From the NCBI RefSeq assembly GCF_030272615.1, contig NC_081406.1, positions 471,810,400 to 471,874,399 of the forward strand: a stretch of DNA of 64,000 nucleotides, in the 5' to 3' direction. This DNA is from Cryptomeria japonica (lineage: Eukaryota > Streptophyta > Pinopsida > Cupressales > Cupressaceae). Of the stretch, positions 36,801-48,800 are shown one piece after another. A program made the translations under genes and the position numbers. The stretch's first letter is position 1; the number at the start of each line of letters is the position of its first letter. The notes below the pieces were generated by a model. That model searched no databases. It worked only from the letters and a program-made list of their open reading frames with translations, and was not told where the DNA came from.

Positions 36801-39800
36801 TGAAATGGTCACAACAGGTTGCAGGATAGGTGGACAACTATGCTAATTACTACTCAATTTTAGAGTCAGATTTGCATAAAGATTCTAAACAATTCAAAAC
36901 CCGCATACTGTGGAAAAAGCAAGTGTAAACTTTTAGCATGTCAGGTTTTTGTGCCTAATCCTGCCTGTCATATTGGATCTTAATACCAATCTTGATCACT
37001 ACAGGATTAATTTTGTCTTCCTTGTGTGCATTTATTGCTCAAGATAACAATCCCCCACCTTCGAGTGGTGTTAAGATCTTTTTAATGTTTTTGTCTCAAT
37101 TTCAAAAGCATCTACTAATGCAGGGGTGAAGGGTGAAGCTCTCAACAACCATGATCCCAAAGAAAGCAGACAAGTTTGTGTGTGAATTCTTTCACAATGT
37201 AATGATATTTTTCCTAAGAAAGCCAGCCCTGATGTAGTTTCACAACTGCTTGAATAGTCACAAGTTTATATTAGTAGGATATTTTGTTGTTTGAATCCCT
37301 TCTGAAAACCTACTCAAGAGCTGAGTCCAGGCTACTTGGCAGCTGCATGGGATCAAGTTCAAAGCTACTCAGAACAAGAACAAGGATTTTTCTTTTTAGG
37401 TTAACAACACTGAACATCATTATGTTATTGCTAAGCATGGCCTGTGATTTGTTAATAACATTCTCCTTATTTTTCTCCTTGGATGTGAGATTTGATAGCA
37501 AATAAGGATGAATGCAAAGTCCAGTTTTGGATTGAGTTTCCTGATTTGCCTTTGCTTCTTGGGCATTTGCTGATGGGGTCATCAAATCGTTCAGGAAGTT
37601 TCTGCCATAAGGAAAATAAGGTGTATTTTGCTTCTCCATAGAAACCCTTGCATTGAGGTAGATTTCTCCCAAGGTATTGAATCTATTGATATTCGAATAG
37701 GAGGACAACAAATCCCCCAAAGGCTGTTTTACATTAATGTTCCTAAAACTTACCTTCATTGTGATGCTACAGAACATAGATTAGTGATTTGCTGCTCACG
37801 GCTAATGCTCAGGAGGACAACACATCTCCCAAAGGGCGTTTTAAATTAATGTTCCCAAAACTTACCTTCGTTGCGATTCTATAGAACATAGATTAGTGAT
37901 TTCCTGCTCACAGCTAATGCTCAGCCTTTGTTGGTGGCTAACTCTGCCACCAAAGTAGGAAACTTCCAAAGACAACCATCGACGGGAAAAGGAGTGCTTA
38001 GCATAACAAAGAATATGCCAAGGCCTCTAATTTTGCTTCTAAGTCAATGAGAGCAGTTGGTGCATTAAAAATGTCTCTGGCCCCACTGGTTCTCAAATAA
38101 TTGTACAATCTTTGACTTCCAACATTCCCAAGCAGCTAATCTGCTTACAAGCTCTTTGGAACCAATTGCTGACATTCATCCCTCGCAGCTTCATTCAGAG
38201 GCAATGGAGTCAACATCCAAAGCATAAATCATTGTTTCTTCCACCTTGACAAGTAGAAATTATTTACAATGTTCCCATAATCCCTCACCACCATAGGAGT
38301 AAGGGGAGTTTGTACAAGAAAAGAGAGCTCATTTTTAAATTGGTAATTTTATGCATGGGAACCAAAATCAAATTTTCACTAAGAGCTATTCATTCTTGGA
38401 GGATTTTAGAGGAGAATATGACCCTTATGCTCTCCCATGATTGTGTTCTCTTTGAATGTGCATAGTCTGACTAACCTTATCCATAAGTGCATAGTGAAGG
38501 TCATTTGTCAAACTTCCCAAGGAATGAATGTTTTATGCCTGCAAAAAATTAAGATCACCAATTTTTAGTTGCAGACAGCACTTGAGGCCAATTGGTTTGG
38601 TGACATATGCTACATGTTGGACCACAAGCAAAAATTATGTCAAATTAGCACAGCAAAACCCCGCTATCAGAACTGGCAACCTACCAAAACAATAAATGAC
38701 AAACTAAAAGTGTAAATGGAATTCGATTACACAAGTTTAAAACAAGAAAAACAGAGAAAAATAAAAAATGCTAAATAGTCATCAAAACACAGGAAAACAA
38801 AATAAAATAAACTACAATTTTTTTTCATGCCAAGTAGACTGCATAGAAAGAGAAACAAACTTGAATTTAAGGCATGATCCAAATAGTCATAAATAAAGCT
38901 TTAATGTTGCCAATTACTCTCAAACTTTCCATAAGTATCGAATTTTTCAATTTTAGTCTTAGTGTACAAATTATCATATTCAGAAAAAATTGGAGAATAT
39001 AAATTGCCTAAAACGAGACCTAACACATGAGATTACACGCTGAGTATATATTATCATATCAACCATATTTTCCCAAAAGGAAGACCTAACATGTGTCATA
39101 AATAAATTAAATAAGATAAGTATTGTAAAATGGAGACTTTAAATTTAAATTCGAATTCAGTATACATCTAAATATAAAAATTCATGAGACAAAGAATCAA
39201 ACTATAAAATTTAAAACAATCAAACAAAAAAAAATTAGTTGGATGCATGGAATGGAATGGTGCAATAATACCAAAAGTCTCCAATTGCACATCTAGTTGC
39301 ATCATGTGCATCCTTGTTCCAACCCATGGTCTCAAGCGATGGTTGGGAACCAAGAGAAGTGTGTGGCCAAAAAAATGAATCCATCCTAGATTTACAAATT
39401 CTAGGACCAAGGCTAACACTCCCACTAGCACTAGCACTAGCACTAGCACTAGGACAAAATGGAGGCATGTAAGAAGCCTCTCCAATACCACCAATGCACG
39501 CTAGCTCCTCACACATGCAAATTGGGCTTTAAAACCCAATTTACATCAGTTTGCACTTGTCACATGCAAACTCGATGTGCACCGTTGCATTACACATGCG
39601 CACCAGATTTTGAACCCAATGTGCAACCTTCCAAAACATTGCATGCCAAGTGTTCATCGAGTTTTGAAACCCGATGAACATGTTTTGCACCATAAGCCCA
39701 TCCTATGTGCAAATCGGGTTTCAAAACCCAACTTGCATGTATAATCTAGTCTTAGTGCAAATTGGGTTTCATTTGCATGTTTTGCACTATCCTTTGTGCA

Positions 39801-42800
39801 AATCAAGTTTTGAAACCCGGTTTGCATGTTTTGACCTACCTTAGTGCAAATCGTGTTTTAAAACCCAATTTGCAATTTTTTATCCAAAAGGCAAAAAATT
39901 TCTAAATCTGGGGATTCTTCAATTGAGTACTACAATTCCATTCCAGATGCCTGGTCCTACACATTGGGACTAGATGACTCTAAAGCACAACCTACCTTGC
40001 AATGATATGAAGATTTTTTGAAGAAGGATGATGATAATGAAGACGTGTCTCTGGACACTTTGTTTATTTTCATGTTGTCAATTATGTATTATGTAATTTG
40101 TTTATGACATTTTACATGTAATTTTGTAAAATTGTAATTGCATGTAACAACACAAATCAAAGTCAAATAGGACTTTGTTATTGAATAAATCAAATTTAGT
40201 TGCAACTTTCTCTCTTTTTGCTCATAAGCTCTCCTCTATAAATAAGAGGGGCTTCTTCGTAAATATCATCTTTATTTATATGCATCAAACCTATAATGGT
40301 GAAAATTAGGGTTTCCACTATTAGATGTAGTAAAACCACTAATTTTGCTTAAGGACCATTATATTAGGGAAAGTTAGGAATTAGATAGATCTAAACCTAA
40401 TAGATCTAGATTTTGATCTAATTCCAAGGGTCTTAAATGTGCCTCTTCTTTCCCTTGAGTTGAATTGAATTTTTGAAAATGCTGAAATTAGGGTAAATGT
40501 GCTGGAATCGAAGTAAAAATGCATAAACAGTGAGCTACAATCATCGGATCGAGCCACAAACCTAGATTTGAGGGTTATAAGAGTATTCGGACTTGTTCGT
40601 AGGAGCTACTGATTCGTCAAGACCGGCGTGGTGGTCGCTCTAGCCCTCCGCACTTTTTGCAATCCAATGGGGGATCGAATTGTCACTGTAAATAAAGCTT
40701 ATTCTGAAGATCGCACCTCCATACCTATTCCTGTGCACACTAGAGAAGGGAAATAGGTTGGGAATATGGGTTTGCCTAATTCAAACCTCGGTTTAGGAAT
40801 TAACCTTGAATGAAATATTGCAAATACTTGAAATAAACAATGGAAAGATATACCTCAGACTGATAATGATGTTTTTCTTCTTGAATGTAATCACATATGT
40901 TGTATGAAATGGCATGAACATGACAAAACCCTAATCACACACACATGCTTGCATATGAATGATGTAATTTTGCTCCACAATGATTGAATGAAGGATATGC
41001 AGCCTTGAAGATCCCTAGAAATGCTTGATGATGAACACTTCAATGCTTGAATGCTTTAGGTCGAATGCTTAGAGTCTTAGATTCAAAATGAGTTGAGAAG
41101 AATGCCTTATATAGGGATTTCATAATTAATATCACCTTTAGGCCAACCTAGAATTAATATATTTTCTCATGGGGCTAAATTTGAATAAGATAAGACTGCC
41201 CAATCATCGTCTCGAAATTCGAGGAAAAAAAAGTGGGACCGGTGTGGTGGGCGCCCCAATCCCGACCAACTTTTTCCAAATTTCTAGCGATGCGAGTTAT
41301 CATGATTCTAATGCTAAATCCAGCTCGATGGCTCAACCCAAGATGAGTAGATATGCAGAATATGCTTTGAGAGTTGAAATTAGGGCAAGATTAAAGAAAA
41401 ATAGGATAAAATGATAAAGGGCACACCTAGAAATAAGGGGCCAAATAAGAGTGTGATGATGTAATAAAGTGGAATAAGCCCCATAATATTGAATTAAATA
41501 TTAATTAATTACAATAAAGGTCCTATAATGCATAGAGGAAAGGGAAATACCAAAATAGGTGCTAGGAGAGTGTGAAATTGGACACACTAATAAAGGGTGT
41601 ACAATTTACGATGCTACAAAACCTCTGCTAGTTTGAAAAGCAATTCGAGACTTTGCACTTGAGTTGTAATTCGAAATTTTCAATCAATATGTAAAGCAGA
41701 TTGGCATCCAAACTTTATTTTGGATTTAGTGTGTGGATGAAGTGAGATTGTTCTTAAGTCCTTGTTTCATCAGATCATATTAGTTGAATTGTGCATTATT
41801 TAAAAAAAGTCAAATCTAATTTTGTAGACTTTGTGCTACACTATTCAAATTGAAGATAATTGTAATTGATAGTAGTTGAAGACTTTGAGCTATTTTCTGT
41901 TACAAATTTAGAATAGTTAAATTGGGTTTTGTGTGAGAGACTTTGTGTTGCACGTACATCACAATATTGTTAGTTTAATCAATTGGTGGAAACAACAAAA
42001 GACTTTAAGCTTGCATTAGTTTCTTATTCTTAGTTATTAAGGATTTACTGTTTTGGATATTGGTTATTGTGGCCCAAATTAGTATCTAGGTAATAAGAAG
42101 TAAGTCTATTATGAAATAAGAGGATAGAGAGAGCACCTATCTTGAAAAAATAGGGTAAGGTGATGTTGGTGTTTGTTTTATCATCTACCAAACATTAGGA
42201 TAGGATACCCGAAGGTATTCTATCCTCTCCTGAAAAATCACTACTGATTCCAAGGTCTATATGTGCGAACAAGCGACTTTAGTGGAATAGCTTCTTGGGT
42301 AGTGTATGCTGAAATTTTCAAGGGGGACTTACATTTAACAAGTATTCTTGAACTCCTGGACTTAGATGGATTTAGCAATTTTTAGGCTCTTCTTCTTTTT
42401 TGGGGGATTTTCTAGGATTTAGACTTTCAAAAGAAAGGAGAAAAGAGATAGGGTTTAGGAAGGCTAATCTAATCCTACGAATTCTGGAGACGGTATCAAC
42501 TGGATGCTTTCGAGAAACCAAACCTTGCTTCGCCACACTAGGGACAACTACACAAGGCCGGTGCAATCTTCAATGGGTTGTGCTTATGATCGAGATGTTG
42601 GGATGCACAGGGGATGGGCTCAGACTAACTTTGCACGGTAGAATAGAAATCATCCATTTACCAAAAGTATAAGCGGAAATACACCATCAATTGATACTTA
42701 TCAAATCCTTCATTCAAATTAACAACAATGAAAGAAAATCTAAATTATTTCTAACTAAGTGTTGAGGCAATTGAAACCATGCAAATCATTCAAATAATAG

Positions 42801-45800
42801 AGATTACAAAGTAGCGCACATGCAATATATTATCTGGAAATGACCTTAAGCAACAATACATCAAAGACCTCACACTCTCCAAATGAGAGGAGGTAGCCTT
42901 ATATAGTTTTCAAGAATAAATGAACGGCCAAGATCAAACAGTGATCAAGGGCCCAGATTGAAAGCTATAAACCCTAATTAGGGTTTCCCAAAACTAACTA
43001 CCCTCGACCAATTACATTTGGGACACTTGTCCTTCTTGCTAAATATGAACCATCAATGAAAATAGAAGGTTGTTGCATTGTGAAGTGTGCCCTTCTAGAA
43101 GCTTCTGGATAAGTCAGGTTCATCGAACCTGGACATGCTGACTTGGAGCGATCTGATTGGTTGGAAAATGACGAGGCGCCACCTCAACGTGTTGGATGTC
43201 TTTCTTGAATTCTCCAATTTGTGTCAAGAAATCGTCTAAGTATGGAAATTTGATTCCTTCTTGTCGCCATTTGATTCTGCTTGGGAGCTTGTCTTTTTTA
43301 ATTCCTTCAAGAGATGAAATTCTTCAAGAAGTTGGAAGTTTATCTAACTTTTCCATATTTTCACCAAGTCTGAGAACTTTTCTTTCTTGATGCCTTGAGA
43401 TTCTTTCAAGTGCCTCGAATTTGGAGAAGAAATCTCTTCGCGAAGTATTTCTCATACTTAGCCAAATTTTGTCCCTCTCTATGCTCGAACGAACCTTGCT
43501 CGTGGTCCCGTTTTCAATTTTGAAATTGGCTCGAAACTCCATTTGTGTTTTCTGTGATGATCCTGCCTTCAATTGCCAATTTATGTTGCGTGGGAGGAGG
43601 GTTAAAAAGCTCTGGGTAACCCCTTGCAAATATGAAATGATGCGATCAAGTTGTTCAGGCATTCGCTGTGATCATGTCCTTCTTCTCGATACCCTGACAT
43701 GCCTTCATCATAATTGAGGAAATTGGAATTTTCTTTGTGAAACATTTCCCATACTTAGCCACATTTTGGCTATCTTCACGCCCGGATGAACCTTGCCTGT
43801 GAACTCCAACTGCGATCTCTATGATGATCCCGCTTCTATGTCCTCTTGCGACCTGTAAAACCAAAGGAAAATAAGTTAGAAATCTATCTTGGATTAAAGA
43901 AAATTGAGGCTGCGAACGGCTAAGTGCTTGAAAAATTTCACTTCATTTTCATACTTAGCCATAAAAACTGAAATTTCATCTTCAAAACCCTTCAATCTTC
44001 AAGGGTGGTTGTGATCGTAAATCAACACCAAGTGTTATAACTCCAAAAATTTCTTATACTTAGCCGGAAAAATGATTTTCATTCTCTAGAAATTCGAATT
44101 TTACCAAAAATCATTTCTTAAACTCTGAAAAATACTTAGAAAATTCATAAATCTGCGTCATGAATTCCATTTCACCTTCGAATGGATGGAAGTAAGGCTG
44201 GATTTTCTCAAGAACACTCAGGAAATTCAAGGACGATTCAATAACTCTTCCTTATGCTGGTTGTCTTTCTCAAAAAAATCTATGAAACTTTTGTCAAAAA
44301 AGTTTATCCAACCTCCAACACTGTTCAAAACTTTCTCCAGATGATCTTCAAACCGAAAATACATTACTAAGCTCTCGTTAGTAACTCGAACTTCTTGGTG
44401 TAGAAATGAAGTTTACAACTAAGTACTTGTAAATAAAGTTAAATCCTCAATCAGAAACCCTTAAAATCTTCCAACTCATGTTTCCAATTTTAACTTCATT
44501 CTTTAGGAAAGTGTTGTCATGTTTCCAAATTCGAAGAAAATATATTCCAAAAGTTTCCAATTTGGCTATAAGTTCGAAATATTTATTAATCTTCCAATAT
44601 TCTCCTTTTGAAAACTTTCTATTTTGGATTTAAGTTTGAAATCTTGAAGGATTTTCATGACATCATTTTGTATTTTCGTTGATTCTGTTTGACTTTTATG
44701 TGTAGGTGGACTTTTTGGAAGTTTATCTTCATCTTCTTCAAGTTTTGGCAGACTTTGCTTACCTCTCCAAGGTATGGCGGAGTTTAGAGGGCCTTCCCCT
44801 ATCATACTTAGCATCTACTTCCTTGGGCGGAGTTTAGAAGGGTCCCTTCAACATGGAGGGCGGACTTTGAGCAAAGCTCAATCAAGGCGAATTTTTAGCT
44901 AAGGCATAGGGCGGACTTTGGAACACACCCCCTAGGCGGACTTCTAAGACATCTCCAACATGGGCGGACTTCTAGACCTTTGCATCATTTTGCTAGGGTA
45001 GGGCGGAGTTTTGATGGGTCTCCAACATAGGGCGGACTTTGAACTTCACCCCTTGGGCACCCCACACACATGGCGGACTTTAGAGTGTTGGCCATCATGG
45101 CCTCTTCCAAAACATGGCGGACTTTGAAGGGTTGGCCATCAACATGGAAGGATAGGGCGGAGTTTCAAGCCCATTCACTTAGCAGCACCTTGGGCGGAGT
45201 TTTGGATGACCAGCACCATGGGCGGAGTTTTGGTGAGTCCCCTTAGGCATGGCGGACTTTGGTGGCACCTCCTACATGGCTCTCTAACCTTTGGCAGACT
45301 TTAGACTTGGCTTCATCAAGGCGAAATTTTGGCTAAGGCATGGGGCGGACTTTAGACATTGCTCCTTCATGGCCTCCATCAAGGTGTAGATTTGACTAAG
45401 GCATGGGGCGGACTTTGAAGTTAGCTCCCACATGACCTCTCTTCTTGGGCGGACTTTGGTGAGTGTTCCTTCATGGCCTCCATCAAAGTGTAAATTTAAC
45501 TAAGGCATGGGGCGGACTTTGAAGGTCCCTCCTCATGACTCTCCTAAGGCATGGCGGACTTTGAAGTTAGCTCCCACATGACCTCTCTTCTTGGGCAGAC
45601 TTTGGACAAGGCTTCTCCATCACTTGGCATGCTAGGGCGGACTTTAAAGAGTGCTCCCACCTTGGGCGGACTTTGAGGCGCTCTCCACATGCTTGGGCGG
45701 ACTTTGAAGAGTGCTCCCACATGCTTGGGCGGACTTTGAGGCGCTCTCCACCTTGGGCGGACTTTGGTGGTGTCTCATCTTGGGTGGACTTTGGTGGTGT

Positions 45801-48800
45801 CCCCAACTTGGGCGGACTTCTATCATCTCTCCTGGTGGAGTTTTAGACTTGGCTTCTCATCACTTGGCATGCTTGGGCGGACTTTAGGCTACACTCCCAC
45901 CTTGAGCGGACTTTGGAGACACCTCCTAGGGCGGACTTTAGGCATCCCTCCTCTTGGGCGGACTTCAAGCATCTCTCCCATCTTGGCGGAGTTTTGGTCT
46001 ACCTCCCAACATGGCGGACTTTTAGACATCTCCAACATGGGCGGACTTCTAGACCTTTGCTCTTCAAGGCAGACTTTTGGAGGCTCTCAAGAGGGTGGAC
46101 TATATATGAAATATAACATTTAAGTATAAGTGGTATTTCATATATATTGTCAGGATGTTTGAGAGTGGTTTTGGGCCTCTAGGACTAATAATGCAAAATC
46201 TAGTTTTTGGAGGATTCTCCAATTTTCCAGACTTAGTCAAATTTCAGGATCAGGATGACATTCCAGACTTAGCCAAATTTCAGGACATTTGAGGATCAGG
46301 ATGATTTTTCGAGCCGATTATCCTTTGAAGGTGCCAAGACCCCCTAAAATATAGGAACTTAGCTTTTTGGGTCAAAACTTGAAAATTTTGGATCGCGGTC
46401 GAAGCAGGTCAGTGGTACAAGTGTAAACCCTAGGTTTGCATCCCGAAAAAGCAAAAAGCCTAGAATCTAGGGATTTAGCTTTTTTAGGTCAAAACTTGGA
46501 ATTTTCGAGTTCCGATCGAAGCTGGTCAGTGGTACAAGCGTAACCCCTAGGTTTGCATCCCGAAAAAGCAAAAAGCCTAAAATCTAGGGATTTAGCTTTT
46601 TAGGTCAAAACTTGAAAATTTTGGATCGCGGTCGAAGCAGGTCAGTGGTACAAGTGTAAACCCTAGGTTTGCATCCCGAAAAAGCAAAAAGCCTAAAATC
46701 TAGGGATTTAGCTTTTTTAGGTCAAAACTTGGAATTTTCGAGTTCCGGTCGAAGCTGGTCAGTGGTACAAGTGTAAACCCTAGGTTTGCATCCCGAAAAA
46801 GCAAAAAATAGACATCCCTAAAAAATAGGAAAAACTTTCTAAAAATAGCCATACCGAGGATCGGGCTGAAAATGCCAAAAACAAAACTTCCTAAAAAATA
46901 GGAAAAAGCAAAAAAAGCAAACTTTCTAAAAATAGAAAGTTGTCCAAATTCGTCCAAATCAATTGCAATCTTCGTCCTTTGGCCTCTCTAAGCACTCTGG
47001 TGGTGTTCACACTTCGGAATCACATAACTTGCAAAAACTAACTTTCAACCGTCAGGGCCTGAAATGCTCTAAACTGGACAAGGCTTGGTGAAACTGCAGC
47101 AAAAGGTCATAGGACACTAACAAAACCCTAGAAAGCAAGAAAAGAGAGGGTCCCCATTTGCAATGGGGCGATGTGTGAAAAAGGTCACAATAGGTGAGTG
47201 TTTCGCCCATTGAATAAATTAGAGAAAATAGTGTAGTTTTAGATACTAGTTGTTGAAGTACCCCAAGAAGGCAGCCTCCCCTTCGTGAGGAGAGATATAA
47301 TCTCACCATAGCTGTGGCTGAATCTACCATTTTGTAATCAACAACTTGATTACAAAACATTCAACCAACAGAAATATAAAAGGGAGAAAGAACCTCATTT
47401 GAGAGGGGGAGATATGGAGGAAGAAAATGGAAAATAAGAAGAATAAACATTAAATTCCATAAATCAGACTCGGACCTTACTGGAAAATGAATAGAATAAG
47501 CATTCAATATTAAATAAGGAAATAAGGCAATAAGGACAGACATCAGAGTCATTTGTGCAGATCTGATTCTGAGTATATCATGGAATATTACACATTACAA
47601 TCATCGAACATTAAGAAAACACACAAACACAATCACACCCAAGAAGACATTTAGCAGATCAAAGAACAACTAATTCTGATAAAGAAAGGAAATCCAGATC
47701 AAACCTTTAGCCATCCAACAGAAAATACATCAAAGGAATTAATCTTCAAATCAAACTTAATACAGCAGTCTGATATTATTTTCAGATCTGCCCTTCTCAG
47801 CACTCTATATCCTCACAACTGCTGGTGGTATATATATACATATTGCTTATGCATAAATAGATAAATGCTTAAGTGCATAGTTATGTATAAGATATGCTTG
47901 ACTGTCTGAAATCCATCTTGTAGGAAGGGCCTAGGGTGGAAAAGGAGGGTTATAAGAGGGTTATCTAAGTAGGCCACCCTAGAGTTGACCATATAACTGG
48001 CTCCTAGGGCCAAGAAGGCTCTGATATCAATCTGCTCTTAGGCTTAGATAGAACAACCAAGAAACCCCTTATGACCTCTGCCCAACTCCGCAATCATGGC
48101 ACTTGTCGTTAGGAGGATGAGACATTGATAGGGAAAGCAAGTACAAGCAACCCACTAAGTAGGCCACCTTGGTGGATGTCCTTATTGATTGCCCACCGAG
48201 GCCAAGAGGGCTCTGGCATTCACTTCGCTCTTGGGCTTAGAGTAGAAATGGCTTTGGGTGGACCTATCATGTTTCTTCCTCCAAACACTTCGCTCTTGGG
48301 ATTAGTGTAGAAATGGATTTGGGTGGACCTATCATGTTTCTTCCTCCAAACCCTAATGTGCTTGTATGATATTATTGATAAATATATGAGTAGGATGTGA
48401 TCTTGTCTAACCCTAATAATTGGAAGTTTGAGTATATAAATGTGTATATGTTTCTTATGTTATGAATGTAGGATTCAAATTCAGAATCACATTATTTAAA
48501 GAGATATTTTACCTAGTAAGATGTAACCCTAACCTTAGTTTGTTGCAATTGCAATTCTAGGGCAAATTAAGAAGGGGACATTACACCCAACTTCTATCAC
48601 AACCTCATCAAGTAGTGAAAATATCAAGTAGATTGAAATCACTTTATCTGATGCATTTGCTGATTTCATGAAGACTACACCATTATCCGATTCAACAAAA
48701 AAGTTGATCAATGTATGGTTCCTTCTATCAATCCATCCGTTGGACATAATGTTGCAACCTTTAAGCTCCCACTACTTGTATGGTCAACAACTATCTTGCT

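Larger units (their letters stand above)
29148..36816 (-). mobile_element. Element B: complete 7.7-kb family member with the long ORF
   Basis: On the minus strand it runs from TGTTGTGACC (36816) to CATGTCAACA (29148), 7,669 bp. It is flanked by a perfect GGTTG duplication at 29143-29147 and 36817-36821. It holds, in element order, the ACACATCGCCCC tip, a palindrome array (36.18-34.28 kb), an upstream TATA promoter (about 33.96 kb), a leader stem-loop, the long ORF, a telo-box palindrome, TATA (30002-30009), AATAAA and the CA end. The tip sequence does not recur near the other end, so there is no LTR pair within the 7.7 kb. Confidence 0.92.
36822..42158. other. Unidentified intron region between elements B and C
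   Basis: About 5.3 kb without a supported gene. It contains a 112-bp tandem duplication, a CTAGCA microsatellite and a palindrome array (listed separately). Two related blocks with GACCGGYGTGGTGG near 40620 and 41235 look like retroelement debris. A repeated GACTTTGTGCT-like motif runs through 41.65-42.0 kb. I could not name an element. Confidence 0.4.
42164..47192 (-). mobile_element. Element C: complete, divergent family member without ORF
   Basis: On the minus strand it runs from TATTGTGACC (47192) to ...CACCAACA (42164), 5,029 bp, with a perfect GGTGA duplication at 42159-42163 and 47193-47197. It shares with E the tip (ACACATCGCCCCATTGC), the TGTCCTGAAATTTGG motifs (46.2-46.3 kb) and the adjacent stem-loop. 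It also has the 3' module: telo-box palindrome 42969-42986 and TATA about 42899-42906. In place of the palindrome array it has 117-bp tandem repeats and a GGGCGGACTTT array, then several copies of CATACTTAGCC (43.45-44.06 kb). There is no trace of the long ORF. Confidence 0.88.

Noticed and set aside
29148-36816. Element B as an ordinary retrotransposon with its own LTR pair
   Set aside because: The first several hundred bases of one end are not repeated at the other end, and there is no PBS, PPT, RT or integrase.
37310-37777. 155-codon minus-strand ORF in the B-C interval
   Set aside because: No recognisable motif, unusual composition, and it overlaps the 112-bp tandem duplication; not supported as a gene.
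45764-46123. ORFs in the GGGCGGACTTT array encoding Gly/Trp/Thr repeats
   Set aside because: Open frames arise from the repeated core in several frames; no start or domain supports translation.
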